A stretch of DNA of 64,000 nucleotides from Xenopus tropicalis (GCF_000004195.4 NC_030677.2:103204329-103268328), one strand, 5' to 3'; positions 51,726 to 63,087 are shown, numbered from the stretch's first letter. The notes: generated by a model not told the origin, from the sequence alone. A program made the numbers and translations.

Positions 51726-53492
51726 TTATGCTGTAAGATACTTCCATGTGCTGACAAATGCTGTTGGAATCAAGGAGTAGGGCACAGTGGTCACGCTGCT
51801 CCATGTATCCGTTGAAGGGTCATAACAGTCCAAGGTCTTGCACCTCTGGGCACCACAGTAACCTCCCACTACATACAGTCTATTGCCCGAAGCCACTGCT
51901 CTGCAACTTATCCGCTTAGAGGACACATCACCAAATCTGCACCACTGATAGGTCTCACTGTTGAATCTGTATGCTGAACTAGCAGAAAACTCAGTGTCCC
52001 CCCCTACCACAATCACATCATTTCCAAGGACAGCAGCACCTGTGTAACGCCACGGTTGTGGACAGGTGGCAGCCACTGTCCATCTGTTTTGAAGAGGGTC
52101 AAAACATTGAACTTTGGGGAGTTTTTCTCTGTTGACGCTTGTGCCACCAAAGACAAAAAGTTTCAGTTTGGCACCCACTACAGCTGCATTGCTAACTCCT
52201 TCCCGTAGAGGGGCAACCAGGGACCATTTGTCTGTCTGAGGATCGTAATGTTCCACTTGTTTTAGAGACACTGAAGGGGATGCTGGAAAAGACCCTGCCA
52301 TAGCAGTATGTCCTCCAACAACATACAAGCAATTGTCAAGTTCGGCAGAACCATGGCCAAATCTAGCCACAATCATAGCTCCTGCTTTGGACCACTCATC
52401 ATGAAGAGTGTCATAAACCCAGACATCCTTGGAGGCTCCATTTTCTGCACCTTTACCACCGGTAACATACACTTTGCAGCCAATGGCACAGGCACTGCAT
52501 TCTTTGCGTGGACTTGGAATATCAGTCTTGGGAATGATCTCAGTAGTCTTTTGGTCCATTACATAAATCTTATCACACATGAATGTCTGCCCACCTAGCA
52601 AAAGTAGAGCTTGACTGACTTTTCGGGGACGGGCACAAAAGCCAGTCACCACACCATCATTTTGCAGTATCTTGGTTCTGCATCGTGCTGCCTCTTCAAC
52701 AATCTCTTTTGCCAGCTTGTTCCGAACTACTAGCTCATCAGTGGCCAGGCTTCGCAAGTACTGATCAGGAAGGAGCGCCAAACGCACATATCGTAGTAGG
52801 TCTGGAAGGTCATCAAGACGAATGCTTAAATCAAACTTTATCCAGCCCATCACTGCCTCATAGACCAAACTTTCATCTTCTACTTCAAGTTCTTCACTAA
52901 GAACCAGTTCCATCAATTTTAGTTTGGGTAGTCTAAGGAAGTCTTCAGTTTTTGACAACTCTACAAAATTGGTGAGGCACATTCTCCATGACAGCTCCAG
53001 CAACCTCTCACAGCAGTGAGCATCTGATATCAACATCATGTTTAGACAATTGGCTGGATGTAGATTCTTTTCCAAAAATTCGGCTGCAGCATCTCTAATG
53101 TCATGAAATTGTAACATGTCTCCAGCCTCTAGGAGGGACTCGGCATTCTCCTCATTAAGAATAATACGAGCAGAATATGCATAATCAAGAAGCAGTTCAA
53201 GTACCTCAGGGTGCAGAGCATCCTGAAAATTGACTTCTCGATCTTGGCTTTCCTTTAGTCCAACACTAAACATGGCCTCAAAATATCGGCTGCTGGAAGC
53301 CAAAACAGCCTTGTGACAAGGAAAGCTGCGGTTTCCTGCCAATAACACCACATCTGTGAAGAGATTGCGCTTGCGTAGCAGGTTTAGCTGTGTGAGGAGG
53401 CTATCCGCATGACCAGGCTTGTGAAACAGGTGGATGTTCATGGAGCCCGTGCTGGAACGGGACTTGCGGTTCTCATGGTTGCTGACAGACAT
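51726..53492 (-). CDS. enc3: ENC-family BTB-BACK-Kelch protein, probably enc3
   Basis: An intact single-exon reading frame of 588 residues, close to the 589 of ENC1 and KLHL25. The start MSVSNHENRKSRSSTGSMNI matches the ENC family N-terminus, so the first ATG is right; it has A at -3. A BTB domain spans about residues 40-145 (FTDVVLLAGNRSFPCHKAVL), a BACK domain about 150-260 and six Kelch repeats about 300-580, with repeated VxGG motifs, ending VPYSLIPTAFVSTWKYLTA. The family dimerises through BTB, binds Cullin-3 and presents Kelch-bound substrates for ubiquitylation; ENC1 also associates with actin. The sequence differs from both ENC1 and KLHL25 through the BACK region while sharing blocks with each. 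I therefore assign the third paralogue, enc3, known in fish and amphibians. KLHL25 is the main alternative. It converges with arhgef18. Confidence 0.93.
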   Translation of the reverse strand: MSVSNHENRKSRSSTGSMNIHLFHKPGHADSLLTQLNLLRKRNLFTDVVLLAGNRSFPCHKAVLASSSRYFEAMFSVGLKESQDREVNFQDALHPEVLELLLDYAYSARIILNEENAESLLEAGDMLQFHDIRDAAAEFLEKNLHPANCLNMMLISDAHCCERLLELSWRMCLTNFVELSKTEDFLRLPKLKLMELVLSEELEVEDESLVYEAVMGWIKFDLSIRLDDLPDLLRYVRLALLPDQYLRSLATDELVVRNKLAKEIVEEAARCRTKILQNDGVVTGFCARPRKVSQALLLLGGQTFMCDKIYVMDQKTTEIIPKTDIPSPRKECSACAIGCKVYVTGGKGAENGASKDVWVYDTLHDEWSKAGAMIVARFGHGSAELDNCLYVVGGHTAMAGSFPASPSVSLKQVEHYDPQTDKWSLVAPLREGVSNAAVVGAKLKLFVFGGTSVNREKLPKVQCFDPLQNRWTVAATCPQPWRYTGAAVLGNDVIVVGGDTEFSASSAYRFNSETYQWCRFGDVSSKRISCRAVASGNRLYVVGGYCGAQRCKTLDCYDPSTDTWSSVTTVPYSLIPTAFVSTWKYLTA

Positions 53493-53505
53493 CTTTGTGC
53501 CAAAT
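53493..53505 (-). other. enc3: enc3 5' UTR part of the coding exon
   Basis: Reading on the minus strand, a pyrimidine tract TGTTCTTCTCAG is followed by 13 untranslated bases (ATTTGGCACAAAG) and the ATG. This is a good splice acceptor placed just before the start codon, which implies at least one upstream non-coding exon. Confidence 0.75.
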
Positions 53506-55184
53506 CTGAGAAGAACAGAAAGCAGTCATATGCTAGGTTTCACAACAAAAACAAATAAGAATATTCAATACATTACAAAACTTACTAAAGACTTAATAAA
53601 TACACATGCTTAGTGTTTACACTTTACGGCTTTCCCTTTCTATTTAACATGAAAATAACAAGAATACATATACATTTCTAAATTCTTTTACAGAAATATC
53701 TATATTAAATATATTTTCTTGAGGTGTAGGTTTGCTTTCCTTTGGCAGCAGGAAATGCAAGAGACTAAGCCTTAACATTCAGCACGCTTACTCAGCATCC
53801 TCCCTCTGCTTTTGGTATTTTCCACATACACCTTAGGACATGGTTCACAGATAAGGTGGGGAAGAAACTTCCTCTCCTAAAGCTCTGAACTGGAACTTTA
53901 TTACTAATGCTCTCAACACTTAACCTTTTGCAAACCTTTTTCTTTTCTGTGTAGGTTAAGATTAGGAACATGCCCTACTATATTTTTCCCAAATTCTTTT
54001 TGAAAAAAAGATTATTTCTAAATGTATTTTGCAGTCATATTGGCAAACATGGTTGTGAATGTATAATTACATGTAATACCAACTGTAAATATATATATAT
54101 AAGAAGATATTAGATATTAGAACACCCGAGATGCACCTTAAAACATGCATGTTAACAAGGGATTCTAACAGCAGTCAATTATTTCCCAGTATACTTCATG
54201 TGCAAATTGTGTTTGTTTTTGTAATACTGTGTGACTTTCATATTGTTAATGTGGCCACTCTGTTCATGCACTAAATATTTAACGCACACACACACACACA
54301 TACAGACACACACACAGTCCTTTACTGTGTCAACACACAAACACATGGTTCACAAGAGAGCCTGTTAATTTAGGCAGTACAAAGGTCATACCATTGTTAA
54401 TAATTAAACTATGCAAAGTTAATAAACAGTCTCGGCCGGCTTTATTCTACAGCTAAGCAAACAAAACACCCTTTGTCGCTTCCTGTTAGACACAAGCCTT
54501 CAGATTTAATATCATCAAAGGCGCATTTTAACCCTTTCTCTACAGGAACAGAAATAAGTAAAGTAATCCTCCTCCATTCAGGAACAAGCCGAGGACCCCC
54601 TGTAAGGTCTCAATGCGCTTAACCTTGTGGGAAAATGCTCTGACATTCCAATTAGAGTCATGAAAGCAGTCATACATGTCTGGACTTAAAACCCTGTTTG
54701 ACAACTTCCGTCAGCCTTCAGAATGCAGATGTGGAGCACATACATGGCCTATAAACGCACTTTAGATTAACAACAGCCCAAATCCCCTGCGATATTTGCT
54801 ACAGGGCATTAATGCTGCTATACAGTTCCACATATTCACACAGATTAGTAACAACACAATCTGTACTTCTGCTCATTTATTAGCAACATGGAACATGACA
54901 TTAAAATCAATTAGATTTTCCTTTTCATTGTGCTTTTTCCCAGTCTCTGACCTCCTGTCTGATCACTGGACACTATTAATATGCAGAGTTTATTTTTTTA
55001 TCTGCATAGTAATTCGACCAACTCTGCTGGGAAACCAAAAATAGGATAAATATAAAGAAAAGTCACTTTAATTAAAGCTCCCTTTAATTATTGCAATTTT
55101 GATTAAATTGATAAAATTACTGTCTTTATTTCCCACAAATGCGTGCCTTGCTGGGTGCTATTCAATGTGTTCCTCACAGCACAA
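53506..55184. other. enc3 intron, repeat-poor
   Basis: About 1.7 kb between the coding exon and the MITE at 55185. It contains a short CA microsatellite near 54283-54320 but none of the window's MITE families. The lack of repeats from about 54420 to 55100, in a region otherwise full of them, could mean cis-regulatory constraint. No open reading frame of interest was seen. Confidence 0.35.
54283..54320. repeat. CA microsatellite
   Basis: A run of CACACA interrupted by TACAGA, inside the enc3 intron. Confidence 0.85.
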
Positions 55185-55531
55185 TAAAGGAGGCCATACA
55201 TGCAACGATAATATCGTACGAAACCTCGTTTCGTACGATATTCGGTGCGTGTATGGTATGTCGGCGAGTCGACCGATATCGCAGGAAGCTGCTGATATCG
55301 GCCGACTCGCTGATCGGACCAGTTTGAAAATTTTGATCGGGTGCCATAGAAGGCGCCTGACCAAAATCTCCCTTCAGCGCTGAATCGGCAGAAGAAGGTA
55401 GAAATCCTATTGTTTCTACCTCCTTACCTGCCGATTCAGCCCTGAATGGTGTGTGGCGGATCTGACGATGTTTCGTGCGACCGATGGTCGTACGAAACAT
55501 CGTCAGATCACCACGTGTATGGCCAGCTTTA
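55185..55531. mobile_element. multi-hairpin MITE in enc3 5' region
   Basis: TAA at 55185-55187 and TTA at 55529-55531 flank AGGAGGCCATACATG and GTATGGCCAGCT. Four separate hairpins follow one another: AATATCGTACGAAAC/GTTTCGTACGATATT, GAGTCGACCGATATC/GATATCGGCCGACTC, CTGAATCGGCAG/CTGCCGATTCAG and GACGATGTTTCGTGCGACC/GGTCGTACGAAACATCGTC. Confidence 0.82.
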
Positions 55532-55748
55532 CTCTTATTTTACAGCAAAAAGCGCCAAAGGTTGTCCTGTCAACTGTTTCCCATTCAAGTGAATGGTATG
55601 TTGCAGGGGCTGATTCTAGCACATCACCTTGTTTTCTCTCATCCTTGTACTAATATGTACATTTTAGGGTCTTTTATCCTTTGTTAAAGCACAGTGAGAG
55701 CCAGAGCTCAGAAATATACGGCAATCACACACGTTAGTGGCAACTTAC

Positions 55749-55802
55749 CTTGCTTCAGCGTGATGATGGTAAATTCAGGGGTTCAGGTCTTCATGTCTTC
55801 CC
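55749..55802 (-). other. enc3: enc3 candidate non-coding exon 2
   Basis: On the minus strand the acceptor CTTCTGCTGACAG and the donor GAAGCAAG/GTAAGT bound a 54-base exon. Both sites are near consensus and lie between the promoter-like region and the coding exon. The exon contains one ATG (+ strand 55792-55794) followed by two codons and TGA, a minimal upstream open reading frame. It has no other coding potential. A transcript is needed to confirm the exon. Confidence 0.55.
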
Positions 55803-56512
55803 CTGTCAGCAGAAGGAAGAGTTCCAGAAGCTAGAAAGTAAGTTACAATCAAAATTAGCCTGGATGAAGTAGAACACAGGGGTTGTTATCAGGTATAGTT
55901 ATTGCCAAATGGACATGCATAAAATGTTATTACTAAATACTGTACTGACATTATACATATAAGAATGGGAGTACAGGCATACAGAAAATACAGTGCTTTA
56001 ACAATAAACATGAATAGAATATCACCACCTCAAAGATCTTACACACAAATGATGCTTCATTGCACTGTATTGGTAACACACATTCTATAACATTCCATGG
56101 GAACAAATTCCATATCTCAGTATGAAAGAGCCTCCATCTACAGACACAATGCCTCTCCCAACCCAGCCAGCGCTGGCTGGAAACTTCAAGGAAGGAGAAA
56201 AGGGGGGGAATTCAAGTTGAGAATGTGATATTGTGTAAGGCAAACATATCTGTAATAGAAATAGTACGTATTTGTTATATGTGTGGCGCTAATGAGACTA
56301 CTTTCTCAGCCCGACACAAGGGGACTTTGTGACAGCCACAGAATAATGTAGGTTTAGGGAAAATGAGACCAACTGCAATGTAGAAGTATGTAGTTATAAG
56401 CTACCCCATGCAAAGCCTTCTGTTGGTAGCCTCCCCGAACAAAAATGTCACCTTCCTCCCGTGCCCAACGTCTGAAGAAACGTGGGTGTGTACCAGCACA
56501 GAACTCCATTAC

Positions 56513-56575
56513 CTGCTCTGCCAGCACAACTCCCTCTCTCCTCTCTCGCTCACACTAAGCCCTCAAGCTGGGACA
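56513..56575 (-). other. enc3: enc3 candidate first non-coding exon
   Basis: On the minus strand a purine-rich stretch (GAGCGAGAGAGGAGAGAGGG) leads to a consensus donor GAGCAG/GTAATG whose GT is at 56512-56511. It lies roughly 30-100 bases downstream of the paired CCAAT boxes and GC box. The 5' limit given here is a guess from that distance. Confidence 0.45.
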
Positions 56576-56594
56576 AAGCCTATTTACTATTCAA

Positions 56595-56640
56595 ATCTTC
56601 GCCCCGCCCATTGGCAACACAGCCAATCAGCGAACAAGTA
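56595..56640 (-). promoter_or_regulatory. enc3: enc3 candidate promoter: GC box and two NF-Y sites
   Basis: Within 30 bases there is a CCCCGCCC GC box (56602-56609), ATTGG (56610-56614, a CCAAT box on the minus strand) and CCAAT in the AGCCAATCAG context (56623-56627). This arrangement of Sp1 and paired NF-Y motifs is typical of TATA-less vertebrate promoters. No TATA box was seen on the minus strand nearby. The position just upstream of a good donor supports it. Confidence 0.55.
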
Positions 56641-56997
56641 TTCCTTCCAGCAGCATTTCTGATTTCTACAGAGCTCCGGAGAATCTGGGTCCTAATGCCC
56701 GTTATACTTTGTCATTGTGTTCAACTAACTAATGATATTTGTACGCTGCATGTTAATGAAAAGGAATTACACGATATTTCATTATTCTATGCAAACTTGT
56801 ATCTATATGTAAGTGGTAAAATTGTTTTGGCTCGCTCAGTAATAACCTAGGAGCAGCTACGTTTCCGATATAGCACATTCCTTTATATATGAGTTTAGAG
56901 CCGTAGATTGGTATAGATTAGAAGGATATAGTCGCCTTTTATGCAAAGATTTTAGGCAGATCTTATCAATGGCACCCTTAATAGGTTGCAAGCTCCC

Positions 56998-57040
56998 TAT
57001 CTTTGTTTCTGTTTGTGGCAACCCCCCCCCCCCCCCTTCC
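56998..57040. repeat. C-homopolymer tract
   Basis: About 16 C residues followed by TTCCCCTGG. Low-complexity sequence only. Confidence 0.8.
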
Positions 57041-57744
57041 CCTGGTACACAGGGCTTCAAAAGATGTTGGCTTTAATACTATCATTAATAATAATAACAT
57101 AATAACATGTTCACACCCTACAGACAGCTGTGGGAATCCTGAAGTAAATTTGACACAAAAAGTCTATAAGCATGATACTATAAGTATTTAATTATAAATC
57201 CTGTATATATGATATCCAGAGGCATGCACAGATATATAGGGACCCAGTGGGGGGCTGACTGATAAGCAAGTTGGATATATGTTTTTCAAACATGCCTTGT
57301 TAAGCAAATCCAAACCATTGGGGTACTTTATAGCATCTTGTAATGCCACTGATATGATCATTTATAATATATCCTGAGGTTTGGTTTTGAGCACAGTCAG
57401 TACCCCAGTGCAACTGTTTGCAAATGGAATCGCAGCGGAAAGGCGTGTGTTTGTGGATATCAGCCCCAAGTGCATACAGTAAGCTGTGTGACTCATTGAA
57501 ACATCACAAGGGCACCGGCATTATAAGAACAAATAGCCAGAAAACCAGTTCATGCTGTGGTTAAACATAAGCTGTTAAAACCAAATGACAGGGAAGTGAA
57601 TGCCAGAGATATGAGGTATCAGCTGCTCCTTGCTGTGAAGGATATCAAAGCCTCCGAACATTCCCAGGTGTAATATACATATGAATCATTAGCTGAACTG
57701 CTGGAGAAAAATTCCCTATAGCAGCAGGAAACCCAGTGTACATC

Positions 57745-57812
57745 TCTGTTAGTTATTATTATTATTATCATTTATTTATAAAGTGCCAATATATTCCGCA
57801 GTGCTGAATAGT
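57745..57812 (-). repeat. SINE/L2-type tail, minus orientation
   Basis: ATTATTATTATTATCATTTA then TAAAGTGCCAATATATTCCG and CAGTGCTGA; the complement reads CAGCACTGCGGAATATATTG and then GGCACTTTATAAATAAATGA with an ATA simple tail. Confidence 0.65.
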
Positions 57813-59986
57813 TAAGTTTTAGCCCAAGACTGTTGTATGCTGGCCCCAAATTCATTCAGCTGTTGTTTTACCGGCTAGGCAGGCAAATACTAGCCAGTTG
57901 GCAACATTACATGGAACTCCTTGGTAAAATATATATCAGTGGGGGTACGTTATTTCTAATAAGCCAGGCTCCATTAAAAATGCTCTAGAACATGGATTTA
58001 GTGGACAATAAATATTGCTGCAACTAACACTAGAACAATCAGGCACTCAAGATCAAAACTGTGTGATACAGAGATTTTGGTCACAAACCCTACCCAAACC
58101 TTATTTAACATATCTTCATTGTTCCTAAACATGTAACACTGCTGATATATGCTATACAGACAGTGGTGTAATGACCTTTTCAGACATCCTTGCAAAAATT
58201 TTTTTCCAAAGTTGCATTACTATGACCCCACCCCATCCATGCCCAAGAGTTCATGGATTGGACAGCATCAGTGCAGGTAGTAGAGAGGGTGCTGGAGGTA
58301 TGTAGGTCCTTACCCGCCCCCCTGTCACATATGGGTGGATGGGATTATGAACATTTTGGGAAATTTGATCTTTATCATATACACTGAAAATAAACATATA
58401 ATGGTTTATACCACAACAAAGTTGTACTTTGCAAATTTAAAAACAAGTCTTGCATTTCTGAATTTTTAGAAGTTTAGTTAAATCCCCAGTACACACCCCA
58501 AATCCTGTCACTGTACATTCCATGAGGGTATAACCTCCACCTTACCCAATACAAAAGAGGCTTACATGTTCAACTACATTAAATGGATTTCAAAAATAAT
58601 ATTTCTTTGCGCTACAAACAGTATCTATTCACCTCTGCTAACCAGATCATGTTGTGCTTTAATATTAATGTCTCACAGTATAAATGCAGCCAAAAAGACA
58701 TAAAAAGTATTGCTGCTAACATGTTGCTGCTAACAAGCAGTTACCCACTGAATGTGACTTTTCCCAGCCAACCTTCAAAAATGTGGGGGACCCTCTGCAA
58801 AGATGGTTAGTATTGGTACAAACATGAGAGTGGGCATGGATGCAGGGTGTGAATCCTTACCAAGGTCTCCTTTGGGACCCAAGCAGGCAGTATTAATCCA
58901 CAGACACCTTGAGCAATGCTGGACAATTGTTCCCCCAACTTGTATGAGAAGATCAGGGAACGTGTTGCAACTTTCTAGAATCAATACCTCTGCATCACCT
59001 CTGAGTATCATTCAATTAAAAGCATATTACTTAAGGACATAATTATCTTTTCAGCTGAATTTTCAGCCATGGTTTACAATTTTGACTGCTTTCTTAGCCT
59101 AAAATATTTTTACTAACATTTTACCATCAAGAAATGCAAATACCAGTTAACTAAACATTTTTGTTTTAACTATTACAGACTGTTAACAACATCAGCTTCT
59201 AGCTCCTTTTACACTGCCATTCTGTAGTATAGCTAAATAAATTGGTCTTTCGTTATGGTGAAAAATGGTAAAATGGGTTGAACCTACAAATGTGCCTATT
59301 ACATGCCTTGGTAACTATTTCCATAAGTATAGCATCCAGGCAATTAGTAATGCATACAACTACATCTTGTGCAATGGGAGAATGGGGTGCGGTGAATGTA
59401 AAGGAAGAAGATAAAATATTTGGAAGTTATTACCGGTATGTTTTATTCAGGACAGCCTTTCATTACATATTGAAATATGGTATTTTCATGTTTCTCTGTG
59501 CCCTCATTAACCTTTTATAATGATAATGTTGTTCCTCAAGATGCATTTGTGTCCTGTGCCTCAACCATGATGCGGTTGCCATTACAAATGGAGTGGGGGC
59601 AGGGGGTGCCTGTCTCCTGCCACCAGGTGGCTGTGCTGCACAAATGCATGCTGGGCAGAAAGCAGAATTGGGGCAGTACACTGGGGCCCATAGGGGGCTG
59701 TTACTGCAATGATGCACTGCTATATAATATTATTAAAGAGTGTAATGCAACAAATCATACCAGAATGTACCCCAAATTACTATATGTATCATATGAATAT
59801 ACTCAGCCAGGTGGACCATTATAAAACAGCATTTTTTTCCACACATTCCATTCCTCACCTCAGTGTTTTCTGTACCCCAAATTTTCTGTGTATTTCCCTT
59901 CACTTACTCCCAAATTTAGTGCATTATATTTCCCCTTCCCTAAATGTATTTTTCCCAGTTTTCAGTATGGGAACCCATTATGACCC

Positions 59987-60022
59987 CATTATGACCCTAC
60001 CCGCCATTATGACCCTACCCGC
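59987..60022. repeat. 18-bp tandem duplication
   Basis: CATTATGACCCTACCCGC occurs twice in direct succession, preceded by an 11-base partial copy (CATTATGACCC). Confidence 0.85.
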
Positions 60023-60119
60023 CATGGGCAGGTTTAATTTTTTATTTGGATTGGCGACCAGGTCAGGAGCCACTCCTATCTCTGTTGTTTTAATTTGATT
60101 GTTTAACCCTATGGCCAAA

Positions 60120-60228
60120 CTATTGAATTAGCTGGATATTGCCCACCTTAGGTGGGCATATCAGGGAACGATCCGCTTGTTTGATGGTCTCACCAAAGGA
60201 GTGGATCTTATAATGTAAGGCCACCATT
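60120..60228. repeat. right half of GCCATACAC-family MITE
   Basis: TATTGCCCACCTTAGGTGGGCATATCAGGG (in part) and GATCCGCTTGTTTGATGG match the interior of 6568-6896, ending near AAGGCCACCATTA. Confidence 0.6.
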
Positions 60229-60269
60229 ACTGTTTTGCCCTTTCTGAGTGTTATTTAATGCTTGCAGTG

Positions 60270-60580
60270 TAAGGTTAATGTCTGAGATTAGTCGCCTGTG
60301 ATAGATCTCTGCTACCGCGGGCTAATCTCTCGTTCCACCGGCAACAAAGGGAGTTGCCAGTGAAAAGGCCTACACATTGCTTTGGTTTTCTGAAGTTGCA
60401 CAAAGTTGCCTGCAGCAGGAAATTTTGCGTGACTTCGGAAAACCAAAGTGATACGTAGGTCTTTCCACCAGCGATTCCCTTTGTTGCCAGTGGGAAGGCA
60501 TTTAGGAGATATTAGTCGGCTGCAGTAGCAGAGAGCTATCGTGGGTGACTAAGCTCAGCATGGGACATCAGCCTGAGGGG
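60270..60580. repeat. old palindromic MITE, family of 46938-47274
   Basis: GAGATTAGTCGCCTGTGATA at the left, inverted GGGTGACTAAGCTCAGCATG at the right, and a central hairpin (CTTTGGTTTTCTGAAGTTGC with its complement). It is much more diverged than the 47-kb copy. Confidence 0.65.
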
Positions 60581-61059
60581 TTAATCCTGGCAGCAGGGAA
60601 TGAGTTACTCAGTGTCCTTGCTGTACAAGTTATTGATGTTTGCTCAGGAAGTCTCATCTGCTGATAGACAATCTCCTTCCCTGGGTGTACAGTGTTTGCT
60701 CAGCTGTTGAGTAACCACATAGCAAGTTAACCCTTTCAGCCATCTTGTTTGTCTGCTAGTACTGAAGTTAGGTTACGAGAGGATTGCATGACTAGTTTAT
60801 ATTGTGTTTCTATTATACGCGGGTAAAAATTATGTGTTGACAATTTACTCAGGTGCAAAATTAGTCAAAATGCTTATCCGTGGGAGTTGAGTTTATCTGG
60901 CAAACCTGGTTGGTTTCTTGGAGTCCGTGGTCCACTGAATCCCATCCTTAAAGGCTTACTTTTCCTACCCCCATTGCTAACTCCCTTCCCACATAACTGC
61001 CTACCAAGCCAATGCACTGCCTGTATCTTGGACTTCTCCCTGCTTCTAAAAACTTGCAC

Positions 61060-61150
61060 TGGCCTGGTAAGAAGCTGGCCTGGGGTGGACTCAGTGGGGC
61101 CCACTGGGTTTTTTTCGTGGTGTACCGCCAGCCTAGTCCTACCCTGGCCA
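61060..61150. repeat. right end of CAGGGTC hAT-like MITE
   Basis: GGGGCCCACTGGGTTTTTTTCG, then GCCAGCCTAGTCCTACCCTG, resembles the end of 43620-43804. The left end was not found. Confidence 0.5.
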
Positions 61151-61597
61151 GCTTTACACTCCCATTCTTGTAATATATAGAGCTCCATACTAAATAGTGC
61201 GGGACAACACAGTCTATGCATAATACAGAACAGAAACTGTGCCATACAGTAGGTAGTACAGATGAATGTTATTATTAGTGAAATAAAGAGGTTTAAAATA
61301 CTAACCAGATGTATTACTTTGCCATGGTTCTGTCTGTAAATCGTCAGTTCCAATCAGTCTGCACCTCATACAGTCATGCACAAATCTCTTATTGCTTTGA
61401 TTATACATGTGACTGTCAGAGAGGTCTTGCAAATGCCCCCCTTAGTGTAACATTAATGCCGCACTGCTTTACCTTTGTCATTCACATACTAAACAATGTA
61501 TTTCAAACAAAAAATGACTCCTGTTCCTATATCCTTTGAGTACTTGAAGAAGTAGCCAAACAAGCTGATCTTTCTCTGATATGCCAACTTTCACAAT

Positions 61598-61820
61598 GAT
61601 GGGCATACAGGCCATTGGGTGAGGACTGCATCAAAGAGACAATGCAGTTCTCTATCTGACTGGAAAAGCAAGCCTGCCCAATCAACATATAGCTGATTTT
61701 AGGCTAGATATTGGTCAGATAGACCCGTCGCAGGGCCAGGTACACAGACAGATAAGCTGCTGAATTGTCTGAATTGCCCAAATCACCAGCTTAAATCTGA
61801 CCATGTATGGCCACCTTTAG
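61598..61820. repeat. GCCATACAC-family MITE
   Basis: TGATGGGCATACAGGCCATT at the left and CATGTATGGCCACCTTTA at the right, with the internal block CCTGCCCAATCAACATATAG. Confidence 0.65.
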
Positions 61821-62613
61821 TCTGCACTTTTCAAAAATGTCACATTACTAATCTCTTTAAAAATATCTCATTAGTGCATTCTGTTTTCTGTTATAATGAT
61901 GTATTGTTTAAGGTCGCAGCAGGACCATTTCCATATGCCTAGTTGAGGCAAGTGCTTTGAGTGGCACTTTTTTTCTACATTGCATGCAAAAAGAAAACAG
62001 AGCAGAAATCAGTTCTTTTATTCAGAATAAAATTGACTGTCATATTGATTTGAAAGTAGTTTTTTTCCAGCTTTGGCCTTTAAATAATTCACCATAAGAT
62101 GTGGCACTACTCCAGTGCTGGACTGAGATGAGAACATTTGATATGACAGTTTTGATTCTCTATCTGTTGCAGACATAGATACAAGAAAAGCAGATATAGC
62201 TAACCCGGTTTCAACTTTAGCTATTTACTTGGTCCAATCAAGAACAAAGAGCAGAGTATACAGGTGCATGACTTGTCAAGAAAGTTACAACATGTACCTC
62301 ATGGGAAAGGGTGTGTATGGGAACAGCACAGGGGTATAATCTTCCTGAAACCTGCCACTCCCTCTCACCTTGTTCTTGCTGAAAAACTTAAAAGCAGGTT
62401 TTACTTTTACAGCAAAACATGAGTAAAGCAGCAGCCTAGGGACTTGCTTGTATGTCATAGCTAATGAACTCCCATCATCCTCAGCTAGCTTTACTGCGAT
62501 TCATAAATAATACACATCAAACTACATAAAGCTTTCAGTGTAGTCACCCATATTAAGGGGTACATTATTCACTATACAAGATGTTACTGGTATATGCAGT
62601 TCTGTATATATTC

Positions 62614-63087
62614 TTAGGGGCTGATTTACTAAGACACGATTTCGAATCCGAATTGGAAAAATTCCGATTGGAAACGAACATTTTGCGACTTTTTCGTATT
62701 TTTTGCGAGTTTTTCGGCGTCTTTACAATTTTTGCGTAAAAACGCAAGTTTTTCGTAGCCATTACGAAAGTTGCGCAAAGTCGCGATTTTTTCGTAGCGT
62801 TAACACTTGCGCGCAAAGTCACGCCTTTTTCGTAGCGTTAAAACTTAAAAGGCGCGACGTTTCGCGCAAGTTTTAACGCTACGAAAAAATCGCGACTTTC
62901 CGCAACTTTCGTAATGGCTACGAAAAACTCGTGTTTTTACGCAAAAATCGTAAAGACGCCGAAAAACTCGCGTTTTTACGCAAAAATCGTAAAGACGCCG
63001 AAAAAAATCGCAAAATTACCGATCATTGCGAAAAAAACGCAATCGGACGCATTCGGCCCGTTCGTGGGTTAGTAAATGTGCCCCTTA
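62614..63087. mobile_element. large palindromic MITE with internal tandem duplication
   Basis: TTA at 62614-62616 and 63085-63087 flank a 468-bp element with ends GGGGCTGATTTACTAA and TTAGTAAATGTGCCCC. The arms are rich in TTTTTCG/CGAAAAA words and pair around about 62840. In the right arm a 39-bp unit is tandemly doubled (62921-62959 and 62960-62998). Confidence 0.88.

Larger units (their letters stand above)
56650..60100. other. intergenic DNA upstream of enc3
   Basis: Mostly unique AT-rich sequence. It includes a SINE-tail piece on the minus strand (57745-57812) and a two-copy 18-bp tandem repeat (59987-60022). No supported gene. Regulatory elements of enc3 could lie here, but none is recognisable by motif alone. 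Confidence 0.4.

Noticed and set aside
60874..61353. 159-codon minus-strand frame
   Set aside because: It overlaps a hAT-like repeat fragment and has no protein-family resemblance.
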